Shown: positions 20,947-29,848 of the stretch, piece by piece
Position numbering within the stretch: position 1 is the first letter of the stretch
How the letters are laid out: each line of letters opens with the position of its first letter
Source of the DNA: Pseudomonas sp. LS-2
GTDB lineage: Bacteria; Pseudomonadota; Gammaproteobacteria; Pseudomonadales; Pseudomonadaceae
Length of the DNA stretch: 64,000 nt
Direction: 5' to 3'
Assembly (NCBI RefSeq): GCF_003605735.1
Contig: NZ_QXTJ01000031.1
Coordinates: 127,253 to 191,252 of the forward strand
Translations under genes and position numbers: made by a program
Notes under the pieces: model-generated
Told to the model about the DNA's origin: nothing
Databases searched by the model: none
The model's input: only the letters and a program-made list of their open reading frames with translations

Positions 20947-22772
20947 TGGTTTTTCTCCGAAGGCTTGAGCCACCACGCACGCAGGCCCAGGGTGTAGGGC
21001 GGGGTGGTGACGAAGGCGAACCGGTTGCGGTACGCCAGACGGTGATTGTTGAGGTACCAGTTGGGGATCATGTAGTGCTGCCAGAGCAGGACGCGGTCCA
21101 GTGCCTTGGTCGCCGCAACCTGATCGTCCCGGGTCTTGGCTGCCAACAACTGGTTGAGCAGGTTGTCCACCACCGGGTTGGCGATGCCTGCGTAATTCTT
21201 GCTGCCCTTGATGTTGGCCTGGCTGGAATGGAAATACTGCCATTGCTCAAGTCCGGGGCTCAGGGTCTGGTTCAAGGTCATCAGAATCATGTCGAAATCG
21301 AACTGGTCCAGGCGCTGTTTGTATTGGGCGCGATCCACCGTGCGCAGCCGTGCGTCGATGCCGATTCGCGTCAGGTCTTCGATGTAAGGTTGCAGGATTC
21401 GTTCGAGGTTGGGATTGACCAGAAGTATTTCGAAACGCAAAGGCTGCCCGGCGTTGTTGGTCAGGCCGCGATCGGTGAACTTCCAGCCCGCCTCGGCCAG
21501 CAGGCCCAGCGCTTTGCGCAGGGTGTCGCGAGGCACGCCGCCGCCGTCGGTTTTCGACACCGTGAACGGCTGCGTGAACAACCTGGGCGGCAATTGATCG
21601 CGGTAGGGCGAGAGGGCGAGAAACTCGCGCCCTGCCGGCAGGTCCGTCGCCGAAAATTCGCTGTTGGGGTAATAGCTGGTCGAGCGACTGTAGGCGTTGT
21701 TGAACAGCGTGCGGTTGGTCCACTCGAAGTTGAACATCAGCCCCAGCGCCTCGCGCACCTTGATATCGGCGAAGGTGCTGCGACGGGTATTCATGAACAG
21801 GCCCTGAGTCTGAGTCGGGATCTGATGGGGAATCTGCGCCTTGACCACGCTACCGTTGGCCACCGCCGGGAAGTCATAGCCGGTGAACCAGTTCTTGGCC
21901 TGGTGCTCGATATAGATGTCGAACTCGCCGGCCTTGAACGCTTCGAAGGCCACATCGGCGTCGCGATAAAACTCCACTTCCACCCGATTGAAGTTGTACT
22001 TGCCGCGATTGACCGGCAGGTCCTTGCCCCAGTAATCCCTGACCCGCTCGAACACCAGGCTGCGGCCAGGACGCACTTGCGTGATGCGATAGGGTCCGCT
22101 GCCCAGCGGGGCGTCGAAGGTGGTGGCCTTGAAGTCGCGATTCTTCCAGTAATGCTGGGGCAGTACGGGCAGCTCACCGAGGCGCAGGATCAATAATGGG
22201 TTGCCGGATCGCTTGAATACGAAACGAATGCGGTGACGATTGAGGATGTCCACCCGCTGGACTTCCTGCAAGGCGGTTCGGTATTGCGGGTGGCCGTCCT
22301 TCAACAGCGTTCGGTAGGAAAACGCGACGTCATAGGCAGTCATCGGTTTTCCATCGTGAAAGCGTGCTTCGGGGCGCAGGTTGAACACCACCCAGCTGCG
22401 GTCATCGCTGTATTCGACGGTTTTGGCGATCAGGCCATAACTGGACGTAGGTTCATCGCCGGAGGGATCGTACTGCCCGGTGCCGACCATCAGCGGTTCG
22501 TTCAGCTCGCTGACGCCGTACTGGCCGAAATTGGGGGTGGAAATCGGGCTGCTGCCCTTGAAAGTGTAGGGGTTGAGCGTGTCGAACGTGCCGTTGGCCA
22601 TGATTCGCAAGGTGCCAGCCTTCGGCGCCTGGGGATTGACCCAGTCGAAATGGGTGAAGCTGGCCGGATACTTGAGGACGCCGAACTGTGCGTAACCATG
22701 GCTTTCGCTGATGGTCGCGGAGGCTGTCGTGCTCAAGACCAGGCTGGAAATCAGCAGCAATGGGCGTATCAA
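20943..22772 (-). CDS. Extracellular peptide-binding protein of the Yej importer, first copy (YejA-like)
   Basis: 609 residues beginning with a TTG codon at 22772; no ATG or GTG precedes the hydrophobic signal sequence (IRPLLLISSLVLSTTASA, cleavage near residue 19). It has the family 5 motifs DWVNPQAPKAG, TLNPYTFKG, SYGLIAKTVEY and YMIPNWYLNNHRLAYRN. It is the promoter-proximal gene of the five-gene yej operon and overlaps the second binding-protein gene by four bases. The weak start codon and unclear ribosome site make the exact N-terminus uncertain. Confidence 0.88.
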   Translation of the reverse strand: MIRPLLLISSLVLSTTASATISESHGYAQFGVLKYPASFTHFDWVNPQAPKAGTLRIMANGTFDTLNPYTFKGSSPISTPNFGQYGVSELNEPLMVGTGQYDPSGDEPTSSYGLIAKTVEYSDDRSWVVFNLRPEARFHDGKPMTAYDVAFSYRTLLKDGHPQYRTALQEVQRVDILNRHRIRFVFKRSGNPLLILRLGELPVLPQHYWKNRDFKATTFDAPLGSGPYRITQVRPGRSLVFERVRDYWGKDLPVNRGKYNFNRVEVEFYRDADVAFEAFKAGEFDIYIEHQAKNWFTGYDFPAVANGSVVKAQIPHQIPTQTQGLFMNTRRSTFADIKVREALGLMFNFEWTNRTLFNNAYSRSTSYYPNSEFSATDLPAGREFLALSPYRDQLPPRLFTQPFTVSKTDGGGVPRDTLRKALGLLAEAGWKFTDRGLTNNAGQPLRFEILLVNPNLERILQPYIEDLTRIGIDARLRTVDRAQYKQRLDQFDFDMILMTLNQTLSPGLEQWQYFHSSQANIKGSKNYAGIANPVVDNLLNQLLAAKTRDDQVAATKALDRVLLWQHYMIPNWYLNNHRLAYRNRFAFVTTPPYTLGLRAWWLKPSEKNQ

Positions 22773-22878
22773 ATCGGCGTTCGATCCAGGCAGCGGTCGG
22801 TCACAGTAACAGCTTGTATGGGCAGGAAAAAGGGGAGTCGTGGAGGGCGCTGCCGGACACCTGTAGCGAGTCTGAATC

Positions 22879-22948
22879 CTGTAGCAGCACGGCTTGCCGG
22901 CGGTAGCGATTCTTTGGACGCCACCGCCGGCAAGCCGTGCTGCTACAG
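22879..22948. repeat. REPIN
   Basis: CTGTAGCAGCACGGCTTGCC at 22879 is mirrored by its exact reverse complement ending at 22948, with a 30-base spacer. It sits in the gap (22773-23058) between the yej operon and mltD; nothing else is seen there. Confidence 0.85.
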
Positions 22949-23058
22949 AGCGTACGGTCGATATTCTTTATCGTCTGCAAGATGGGTTCGCGGGCAAGCT
23001 TCCTCCCACAGGTCCGGCGTCAGTTAGAGAGACCGAAGTCAGGCCAGTGGGTCGCCGA

Positions 23059-24666
23059 TCAATGCGGCAGGTAAACCGTCAACGTCTGCCCCGGCTTCAA
23101 CGCCTGACCACTGCGCGGGTTCCAGCGTTTGAGGTGCTGCATCTCGACGTTGAACCGTTTGGCGACCAGATACATCGAGTCACCTTTCTGTATCTTGTAC
23201 TGCATCGGCTTGCCGTCGACGCCTTTGGGGCTGGTGTCGGCTTTGGCCACTGCGCGGGAAGTGCTCTTTGCCGGCTTGCTGTTGTCCTGCATGACCAGGG
23301 TCTGGCCGACCTTCAGGTTGTAACCGGACATTTTGTTCCAGTGCTGCAGGTCCTTGACTTCAACCTTGTTGATGCGGGCGATCTGCCCCAGGTTGTCGCC
23401 TTTTTTCACCTTATAGGTGCGGGTGCGCGCCGGTTTTTCATCAACTTCGGCCACTTCCTCGAACACCGGCATCGCGGTCTTCATGCCCGGCTGTACCGGA
23501 ATGGTCAGTGCCTGCCCACGTTTGAGGTGATTGCTGGACAGCCTGTTCAGGTCCTTGATCGTGCTGGTCGACACCTTGTAGCGGCTGGCGATGCTGGCCA
23601 GGCTGTCGCCCGGACGTACGCGGTATTGCTGCCAGTCCACCAGTTCTTCCGGCTTCATGTTCGACAGGCTTGCGGTCAACAGTTGCGACTTTGAGGTCGG
23701 TACCAACAGGTGCTGGGGGCCGTCGATGGTCAGACGCTTTTTGAAGGCGGGGTTGAGTTGCATCAACTCGTCTTCATCGATATTCGCCATTTCGGCGACC
23801 TTGGACAGGTCCATGCGCTGATTGAGCTCGACAACCTGGAAATACGGCTTGTTGTCGATCGGGTTCAGGTTGACGCCGTAGGCTTCCGGCGACATGACCA
23901 CCTGCGACAGCGCCAGCAGTTTAGGCACGTAGTCGCGGGTCTCCTGCGGCAGCGGCAGGTTCCAGTAGTCGGTTGGCAGGTTGAGCTTTTCGTTGCGCTC
24001 GATGGCGCGGCTGACAGTGCCTTCGCCTGCGTTGTACGCAGCAAGGGCCAGCAGCCAGTCGCCGTTGAACATGTCGTGCAGCTTGGTCAGGTAATCCAGG
24101 GCGGCAGTGGTGGACGCCGTGATGTCGCGGCGGCCATCGTAGAAATTGGTCTGACGCAGGTTGAAGTAGCGGCCGGTGGACGGGATGAACTGCCAGATAC
24201 CGGCGGCGTCGCTGCGGGAGAGGGCCATCGGGTTGTAGGCGCTTTCAATCACCGGCAACAGGGCCAGCTCAAGCGGCATGTTGCGCTCTTCCAGACGCTC
24301 GACAATGTAGTGCATGTACAGGCTGCCCCGTTCGCCGGCCGTTTCGAGAAACGACGGGTTGTTGGCGAACCACAGACGCTGTTGGTCGATACGTGGGTTG
24401 AGGTCGTTGCCGTCCTGCAACTGGAAGCCTTGACGCATGCGCTCCCAGACGTCGTGCGGCGGTGCCAGCGGCGCCGGCTTGCGTGCGACGAAAACCGGTT
24501 TTGGCTTGACGGCGGCGGGCGAGTGAGAGGCGCTGGTCGAACCGCCAGGCTCCAGGTTGCCGGTGGTCTGGCAGCCTGCCAACGTGGCGCTCGCGACCAC
24601 CGCAATTGCCTGAGCTAACCGAGTCAATGCGTCGGAATTAAAGGTTCTGCGTATAGATGACGACAT
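23059..24666 (-). CDS. mltD: Membrane-bound lytic murein transglycosylase D with three LysM domains
   Basis: 535 residues. A lipoprotein signal with lipobox LAGC at about residues 29-32 anchors it in an envelope membrane. The GH23-type transglycosylase domain shows the catalytic Glu in LLPVIESAYNP, then SDAAGIWQFIPSTGR and the YNAGEGTV motif. Three LysM peptidoglycan-binding repeats follow: YRVRPGDSLASIA, YKVKKGDNLGQIA and YKIQKGDSMYLVA. It cleaves glycan strands to 1,6-anhydromuropeptides. It lies beside gloB in the same orientation, as mltD does in E. coli. Confidence 0.95.
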   Translation of the reverse strand: MSSSIRRTFNSDALTRLAQAIAVVASATLAGCQTTGNLEPGGSTSASHSPAAVKPKPVFVARKPAPLAPPHDVWERMRQGFQLQDGNDLNPRIDQQRLWFANNPSFLETAGERGSLYMHYIVERLEERNMPLELALLPVIESAYNPMALSRSDAAGIWQFIPSTGRYFNLRQTNFYDGRRDITASTTAALDYLTKLHDMFNGDWLLALAAYNAGEGTVSRAIERNEKLNLPTDYWNLPLPQETRDYVPKLLALSQVVMSPEAYGVNLNPIDNKPYFQVVELNQRMDLSKVAEMANIDEDELMQLNPAFKKRLTIDGPQHLLVPTSKSQLLTASLSNMKPEELVDWQQYRVRPGDSLASIASRYKVSTSTIKDLNRLSSNHLKRGQALTIPVQPGMKTAMPVFEEVAEVDEKPARTRTYKVKKGDNLGQIARINKVEVKDLQHWNKMSGYNLKVGQTLVMQDNSKPAKSTSRAVAKADTSPKGVDGKPMQYKIQKGDSMYLVAKRFNVEMQHLKRWNPRSGQALKPGQTLTVYLPH

Positions 24667-24765
24667 TGGCTGGGGGATAGTTCCAGTCGAAAATGTCGGG
24701 CGATTCTAGAAAGCGTCTTAAGAACGGTCAACCTTTCAGAATTTTTGTGCTGATCCTCGAGGGGA

Positions 24766-25545
24766 TTAGAACTTATCTTTCCATGCCCTCAAAGCCGCAA
24801 AAACCGCCACGGCCGAGGTGTTGTCTGTGCCGGTCCGTTCGTCTGCTTTTTGTTTCACGGCAAGCTGTGAAACACGTAGAAAAGGGTTGGTTCTGTGTTC
24901 CAGTGCCAGATTGGAAGGCAGGCTTATGCGGTTTTCTTCGCGCCAGCGGGTCACTTGCTCCAGGCGGCCGGTCACGTCGGGGTTCTCCGGTTCCACGGCC
25001 ACGGCGAAACGCAGGTTGCTCAGGGTGTATTCGTGGGTGCAGTAGACGAGGGTGTTGTCAGGCAGCGCCGCCAGGGTCGAAAGCGATTGATGCATCTGCT
25101 CGGGAGTGCCTTCGAACAGTCGACCGCAGCCCGCGGCAAACAGTGTGTCGCCGCAGAACAGCAGCGGCGTCTGCGGGTCGGCGTGGTAGAACGCGATGTG
25201 ACCCAGGGTGTGGCCCGGCACCGCATGGACGGCGAAGCTCAGGCCGAGTACGGTGACCTCATCGAGATTGGTCAGCGCGACATCCCGGGCCGGAATTTTT
25301 TCGTTGGCCGGGCCGTAGACTTTGGCCCCGGTGATATTTTTCAGTTCAGCGACGCCACCGGTGTGATCGGCATGGTGGTGAGTGACCAGAATATCGCTCA
25401 GTTCCCAGCCTGCATGCTGTTCGAGCCAGGCCAGCACCGGCGCTGCATCGCCGGGGTCCACGACGGCACAACGTTTGCTGGCATTGTCTTGTAACAACCA
25501 GATGTAGTTGTCGGAGAAAGCGGGCAGGGCATCGATCTGTATCAT
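24766..25545 (-). CDS. gloB: Hydroxyacylglutathione hydrolase (glyoxalase II)
   Basis: 259 residues from [16 protein letters not shown] at 25545; the open frame extends 22 codons further upstream but the conserved family start is here. It is a metallo-beta-lactamase fold enzyme with the binuclear metal motif [10 protein letters not shown], then [26 protein letters not shown] and [12 protein letters not shown]. It hydrolyses S-lactoylglutathione in methylglyoxal detoxification. It is divergent from the YafS-like methyltransferase across a 97-base gap. The order mltD-gloB-yafS-rnhA-dnaQ is the same as in E. coli. Confidence 0.96.
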   Translation of the reverse strand: MIQIDALPAFSDNYIWLLQDNASKRCAVVDPGDAAPVLAWLEQHAGWELSDILVTHHHADHTGGVAELKNITGAKVYGPANEKIPARDVALTNLDEVTVLGLSFAVHAVPGHTLGHIAFYHADPQTPLLFCGDTLFAAGCGRLFEGTPEQMHQSLSTLAALPDNTLVYCTHEYTLSNLRFAVAVEPENPDVTGRLEQVTRWREENRISLPSNLALEHRTNPFLRVSQLAVKQKADERTGTDNTSAVAVFAALRAWKDKF

Positions 25546-25642
25546 GGCGCGGTTCGCTTTGTTGAAAACAAAGATCCATCTTAGAGTCTGAACAGATTCC
25601 ACGCGAGCCACTCGCGTACGGGAACACTCATGGAGACCGGAA

Positions 25643-26401
25643 ATGACCGATGAAGCGTTCGCCCAGGCCGACCCCGAATGGCTTGAGTTGATCAGCTCTG
25701 CCCGTGAATGGTTGTCCGGGCCTCTGGGGCAATTGCTGCTGGAAGAAGAACGACGGGTGCTTGAAGAAGAACTCGAGCGTTTCTTCGGCGGCTATCTGGT
25801 GCATTACGGCCCGTCGGCACAGACCCCGCCGGCGGCCAAGCAGGTGCAGCGCAACGTCCGGCTCGGCGCGCCGTTGCCCGGTGTCGAAATCGTCTGCGAA
25901 GAGCAGGCCTGGCCGCTGAGCGAGCATGCTGCCGACGTCGTGGTCATGCAGCACGGGCTGGATTTCTGTCTTTCGCCTCATGGCCTGTTGCGCGAAGCCG
26001 CCAGCAGCGTGCGCCCGGGTGGCCATTTGCTGATCGTCGGCATCAACCCCTGGAGCACTTGGGGCATTCGCCATTTCTTCACCAACGATGCGCTGCGCCG
26101 CGCGCGCTGTATCTCACCCTCACGGGTCGGCGACTGGCTCAACCTGCTGGGCTTCGCGCTGGAGAAACGCCGGTTCGGGTGCTATCGTCCGCCGCTTGCT
26201 TCGCCCAAGTGGCAAACCCGCCTCTCGGGCCTGGAACGCCTTGGCGACGGCTGGCAAAGCCCCGGTGGCGGCTTCTATCTATTAGTGGCACGCAAGCTGG
26301 TGGTCGGGCTGCGACCTATACGCATGCCCCGTCGCGAACCCATGGGCAAACTGTTGCCGCTGCCGATGGCCAAGGTCAATCGGCGCAGCCCCGAGCCGTG
26401 A
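25643..26401 (+). CDS. YafS-like SAM-dependent methyltransferase
   Basis: 252 residues with a class I methyltransferase core. The glycine motif is degenerate, but the post-motif [39 protein letters not shown] is typical of the Methyltransf_11 group. The first ~40 residues are an acidic helix. The C-terminus is basic and proline-rich ([17 protein letters not shown]). Its position between gloB and rnhA matches E. coli yafS; the substrate is unknown. The GGAAATG start at 25643 is the only good choice. It is probably transcribed with rnhA, 39 bases downstream. Confidence 0.8.
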   Translation: MTDEAFAQADPEWLELISSAREWLSGPLGQLLLEEERRVLEEELERFFGGYLVHYGPSAQTPPAAKQVQRNVRLGAPLPGVEIVCEEQAWPLSEHAADVVVMQHGLDFCLSPHGLLREAASSVRPGGHLLIVGINPWSTWGIRHFFTNDALRRARCISPSRVGDWLNLLGFALEKRRFGCYRPPLASPKWQTRLSGLERLGDGWQSPGGGFYLLVARKLVVGLRPIRMPRREPMGKLLPLPMAKVNRRSPEP

Positions 26402-26440
26402 TCTCGGCTTCAAGCTTTCTGAATTCTGGAAAAAGTCGTA

Positions 26441-26893
26441 ATGAGCGATACCGTAGAACTCTTCTCCGATGGCGCCTGCAAAGGCAACCCCGGTCCTGGT
26501 GGCTGGGGCGCGCTGCTGGTGTGCAAGGGCGTGGAAAAGGAACTGTGGGGCGGTGAAGCCAACACCACCAATAACCGCATGGAGCTGCTCGGCGCGATTC
26601 GTGGCCTGGAAGAATTGAAGCGCCCCTGCGACGTGATTCTGGTGACTGACTCGCAGTACGTGATGAAAGGCATCACCGAGTGGATGGTCAACTGGAAGAA
26701 GCGCGGCTGGAAGACCGCTGCCAAGGAACCGGTGAAAAACGCAGACTTGTGGAAACAGCTCGACGAGCAGGTCAGCCGCCACAACGTCACCTGGAAATGG
26801 GTGCGCGGGCACATCGGTCACCACGGCAACGAACGGGCTGACCAGTTGGCGAACCGTGGTGTGGATGAGGTTCGCGGGATCAAGCACGGCTGA
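26441..26893 (+). CDS. rnhA: Ribonuclease HI
   Basis: 150 residues. It degrades RNA in RNA-DNA hybrids and removes R-loops and primers. The active-site carboxylates are visible: D in [18 protein letters not shown] in [11 protein letters not shown] in VTDSQYV, and His/Asp in [13 protein letters not shown]. Standard length. It is followed by dnaQ after 103 bases in the same orientation; in E. coli the two genes are divergent. Confidence 0.97.
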   Translation: MSDTVELFSDGACKGNPGPGGWGALLVCKGVEKELWGGEANTTNNRMELLGAIRGLEELKRPCDVILVTDSQYVMKGITEWMVNWKKRGWKTAAKEPVKNADLWKQLDEQVSRHNVTWKWVRGHIGHHGNERADQLANRGVDEVRGIKHG

Positions 26894-26996
26894 TCAGCGT
26901 CGGGTGATCTCTATAGTGGGCCGTCGCCCGACGGTCATGCGCCCATCCCGAAAACTCCCATGCTAATATCCGCGCCTGAAGCTGAGGCGATAGGCA

Positions 26997-27758
26997 ATGA
27001 CTGTACAAAACATCATCACTGAACGCAGAGTCGTACTCGATACCGAAACCACCGGCATGCCCGTCACCGACGGTCACCGGGTGATCGAAATCGGGTGTGT
27101 GGAGTTGATCGGTCGGCGGCTGACCGGGCGCCACTTTCACGTTTACCTGCAACCGGATCGTGACAGTGACGAGGGCGCGATCGGCGTTCACGGCATCACT
27201 GACCAGTTCCTGATCGGCAAGCCGCGTTTTGCCGAAGTCGCCGATGAATTCTTCGAATTCATCAAGGGTGCTCAGCTGATCATCCACAACGCGGCGTTCG
27301 ACATTGGCTTCCTCAACAACGAATTCGCCCTGATCGGTCAGACCGACCGTGCGAACGTCAGCACCTATTGCTCGGTGCTCGATACCCTGGCCATGGCCCG
27401 TGAGCGCCACCCGGGTCAGCGCAACAGCCTCGACGCCCTGTGCAAACGCTACGACGTCGACAACTCCAACCGCGAACTGCACGGCGCCTTGCTCGACTCC
27501 GAGATTCTGGCCGACGTCTATCTGGCGATGACCGGTGGCCAGACCACGCTGTCGCTGGCCGGCAACAACGATGGCGAAGGCGGGGCGGACCGTCCGAGCG
27601 AAGTGCGCAAGATCGCCAATCGCACGCCAGGGCGGATCATCGTCGCCAGCGAAAGCGAACTGGCGGAGCATCAGGCCCGTCTGGCGGTGATCGCCAAGTC
27701 TGCCGGTGCGCCGGCGTTGTGGACGCAACTGCTCGAAGCGCAGGCAGAACCGGCCTGA
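26997..27758 (+). CDS. dnaQ: DNA polymerase III epsilon subunit (3'-5' proofreading exonuclease)
   Basis: 253 residues. The DEDDh exonuclease motifs are clear: Exo I VLDTETTGMP, Exo II HNAAFDIGFLNNE, and Exo III HGALLDSEILADVYL. The C-terminal ~50 residues form the region that binds the alpha subunit in the replicase core. It provides proofreading at the fork. A possible promoter and leader lie in the 103 bases after rnhA, and an apparent ribosome site (GAGGCGATAGGC) precedes the ATG. Confidence 0.96.
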   Translation: MTVQNIITERRVVLDTETTGMPVTDGHRVIEIGCVELIGRRLTGRHFHVYLQPDRDSDEGAIGVHGITDQFLIGKPRFAEVADEFFEFIKGAQLIIHNAAFDIGFLNNEFALIGQTDRANVSTYCSVLDTLAMARERHPGQRNSLDALCKRYDVDNSNRELHGALLDSEILADVYLAMTGGQTTLSLAGNNDGEGGADRPSEVRKIANRTPGRIIVASESELAEHQARLAVIAKSAGAPALWTQLLEAQAEPA

Positions 27759-27802
27759 TTCGACGTGAGCGGTAGTCCTCTCATCGGTGGCGCAGGAGGC
27801 CC

Positions 27803-28360
27803 ATGGTGACAACGGCGAGCCCGATCCTGAACATTCGTGTCGCTGACGAATGCTTTGAGGACTACATCCTCAACAGCGAATTCACCTTCACTGTCACCGG
27901 TTACGCCCAAGTGCAGATCGGTCAGCCGGTGGCGCAATGGCGCATCGACGCCGTCGAGCCCTATCTCAAGAACTACGGCATCGATTCGGAGGAGTTCTGC
28001 AATTACCGGGAGGGCGGCGAGGGCACGGTACTGGTGGCCTGGCTCGACGAGGACCCGGTAGGGCACATCGTGATCAGCAAGCACTGGAACGGATTTGCCC
28101 ACATCGATGAGCTGGCGGTAGACACCTTCGCCCGGCGCAGTGGCATTGCCCGCAAATTGCTGGATGTGGCGCAGTTCTGGAGTCGTAAGCACCAACTGCC
28201 GGGCATCACACTGGAAACCCAAAACAATAACCTGGCCGCGTGCAAGCTGTACGAAAGTTATGGATTCGTGGTGGGCGGCGTCGATTATCTGCGATATAGC
28301 GCAATCGACCCGCAGACGCAGGAAGCGGCGATTTTCTGGTATCTGTTATTCGTCGAATAG
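27803..28360 (+). CDS. GNAT acetyltransferase of the streptothricin acetyltransferase (Sat) family
   Basis: 185 residues with an excellent ribosome site (AGGAGG at about 27794). The C-terminal half matches the Sat4/SatA group remarkably well by eye. WNGFAHIDELAV corresponds to the WNRYAYIEDIAV block, RRSGIARKLLD is the acetyl-CoA loop (Q/RxxGxA), TLETQNNNLAACKLYESYGF matches LETQDNNLIACKFYxxxGF, and the protein ends AAIFWYLLF like AVFWYLRF. Members N-acetylate the beta-lysine of streptothricins. Whether this chromosomal copy does so or acts on another amine is not known. It stands alone after dnaQ. Confidence 0.75.
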   Translation: MVTTASPILNIRVADECFEDYILNSEFTFTVTGYAQVQIGQPVAQWRIDAVEPYLKNYGIDSEEFCNYREGGEGTVLVAWLDEDPVGHIVISKHWNGFAHIDELAVDTFARRSGIARKLLDVAQFWSRKHQLPGITLETQNNNLAACKLYESYGFVVGGVDYLRYSAIDPQTQEAAIFWYLLFVE

Positions 28361-28396
28361 AACGTGTGCGCCGACGGTCATCGTCATCAGAGCCTG

Positions 28397-28422
28397 ACCG
28401 CCGGCAAGCCGTGCTGCTACAA
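28397..28422. repeat. Single REP sequence
   Basis: ACCGCCGGCAAGCCGTGCTG followed by CTACA is one half of the REPIN type seen at 22879 and 62128, without a partner. It lies between the convergent acetyltransferase and small-protein genes. Confidence 0.7.
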
Positions 28423-28447
28423 GGCTTGCGCGGCATGTTCGAGGTTA

Positions 28448-28660
28448 TTAGAGCACTCGTGTCAGCTTGATGCCGGACTGCACCAGCTCGAACTCGTCAC
28501 CGCCCAGATGGTTCACGCGGTCGCCAATGGCCAGGCGATACGTCGACGTGGGCTCCTTGCCGTCAGCCTCTTCGGGCTGTGATTCGCGGAATTCATGCAC
28601 CGGGTAGATACGGCCTTCCGCATCTCTGGCATGAAATTGCCCAACTAGAACTGAAGCCAT
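28448..28660 (-). CDS. Small conserved hypothetical protein (70 aa)
   Basis: I chose the ATG at 28660 (MASVLVGQFHARD) because AGAGG precedes it; the longer frame to 28747 has no such site. The protein is polar, without signal or membrane segments: EGRIYPVHEFRES, then TYRLAIGDRVNHLGGDEFELVQSGIKLTRVL. The alternating hydrophobic pattern of the second half suggests a small beta-barrel or SH3-like fold. I cannot name a family or function. Convergent with the acetyltransferase gene. Confidence 0.65.
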   Translation of the reverse strand: MASVLVGQFHARDAEGRIYPVHEFRESQPEEADGKEPTSTYRLAIGDRVNHLGGDEFELVQSGIKLTRVL

Positions 28661-28996
28661 TTGCTTTGTAACCTCTGGAAATAACTGCTCGTTTTCGCTC
28701 GCATCGTAACACTGCGCGCGGTGAATCCGTGTTCGCGTGTAGGGCAATTCTGTAGGTTTTGTGGGTGCCTTCCTCGCTCAAGGCTTTCAGACCGCCATTT
28801 TCAGGGGGAGTTTTCGCCCCGAAAAAAAATACTCGCGACCGACGGTAGGGAAAACTGCCGTGATAGAAGCTTCAGGCGGATAACGGATCAGCCGAAGATC
28901 GGCTGATTCGATCAATGGCAACGAAAAAACAGGGCAGAACAAGTCGCATCTTTCATCTATAACTGTCCATTCCTCCATCAGAAGAAGGTCCGATAC
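28661..28996. other. Intergenic region upstream of the FMN reductase
   Basis: 336 bases with no gene I would support. It contains a hairpin (ATCAGCCGA with its complement, about 28887-28908) and an AT-rich stretch before 28997 that may carry the reductase promoter (TTTCATCTATAACT near 28952). Confidence 0.5.
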
Positions 28997-29563
28997 ATGA
29001 GCCAGGTTCATTCGATTGCAGTGATCGTCGGCAGTTTGAGAAAAGACTCACTCAACCGCAAGGTCGCTCGCGCACTGGCCGAGCTGGCACCGCCCAGTCT
29101 GAAGCTGAGCATCGTCGAAATCGGCGATTTGCCGCTGTACAACGAAGACATCGACCTCGATGCCCCTCCTGCCTCATACACCGCGTTCCGCCAGGCCCTG
29201 CAAGGCGCTGACGGTTTCCTGTTCGTGACCCCTGAATACAACCGCTCGGTGCCGGGCGCCCTGAAAAACGCCATCGATGTCGGGTCGCGCCCGTATGGCA
29301 AGAGTTCGTGGGGCAAGGCCAAGCCAGCGGCGGTGGTGAGTGTGTCACCGGGCGCTATTGGCGGTTTCGGTGCCAATCAGCATTTGCGCCAGAGTTTCGT
29401 GTTCCTGGATGTGCTGTGCATGCAGCAGCCCGAAGCGTATCTGGGCAATGCAGGCAGTTTCTTCGATGAGCAGGGCAAACTGAGCGAAAAGACCCGACCT
29501 TTTCTGCAGAACATCGTTGATGCGTTCGCCGCGCACGTGGCGCGGACGGTGAAGGGTCAATAA
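28997..29563 (+). CDS. NADPH-dependent FMN reductase (ChrR-like flavodoxin-fold)
   Basis: 188 residues. The FMN phosphate-binding loop GSLRKDSLNRKVARAL lies at residues 12-27, and the second flavin motif TPEYNRSVPGALKNAIDVGSRP (residues 76-97, split by the conserved YN) is that of the NADPH-dependent FMN reductase / chromate-quinone reductase family. Members reduce quinones, azo dyes or chromate and protect against oxidative stress. It is a single gene, preceded by GAAGAAGG. Confidence 0.85.
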   Translation: MSQVHSIAVIVGSLRKDSLNRKVARALAELAPPSLKLSIVEIGDLPLYNEDIDLDAPPASYTAFRQALQGADGFLFVTPEYNRSVPGALKNAIDVGSRPYGKSSWGKAKPAAVVSVSPGAIGGFGANQHLRQSFVFLDVLCMQQPEAYLGNAGSFFDEQGKLSEKTRPFLQNIVDAFAAHVARTVKGQ

Positions 29564-29587
29564 GGCTGGGTTGTTGACTCTGCCCGG

Positions 29588-29725
29588 AGGGCGTGGGAGT
29601 CCGATTTGTCGGCGATCGGTTGCGAAGCTGTCGTAGACCTGAGACCCGCGTGTAACTGATGCAACGCGGGCTCAGGTTTACTGCCGGTGCCCGGCAGATC
29701 GCCGACAAGTCGGGCTCCCACGCCT
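29588..29725. repeat. Long inverted repeat of the GTGGGAG REP family
   Basis: GGGCGTGGGAGTCCGATTTG at 29588 is mirrored by the inverted copy ending GTCGGGCTCCCACGCC at 29725. Inside is a second stem (GACCTGAGACCCGCGT with ACGCGGGCTCAGGTT). The family also occurs near 40.9-41.2 kb, 41.9 kb and the window end. Confidence 0.75.
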
Positions 29726-29734
29726 TCGGCAGAA

Positions 29735-29848
29735 GCGGCGTCATGCCCTGAGGTCGCTCGCGTTCGGTAGAGGCGGCTTCATGCCCTGAGGTATCTCGCG
29801 TTCGGCAGAAGCGGCTACACGGCCTGCGGCATCTCGCCTCTGGCCAGG
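29735..29848. repeat. 38 bp tandem triplication reaching into the 3' end of phnX
   Basis: Three head-to-tail imperfect copies start at 29735, 29773 and 29811, each beginning GCGGC and containing CCTG(A/C)GG and CTCGC. The third copy is the last ~34 coding bases of phnX plus its stop, so the array looks like duplications of the gene's 3' end. Confidence 0.6.
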
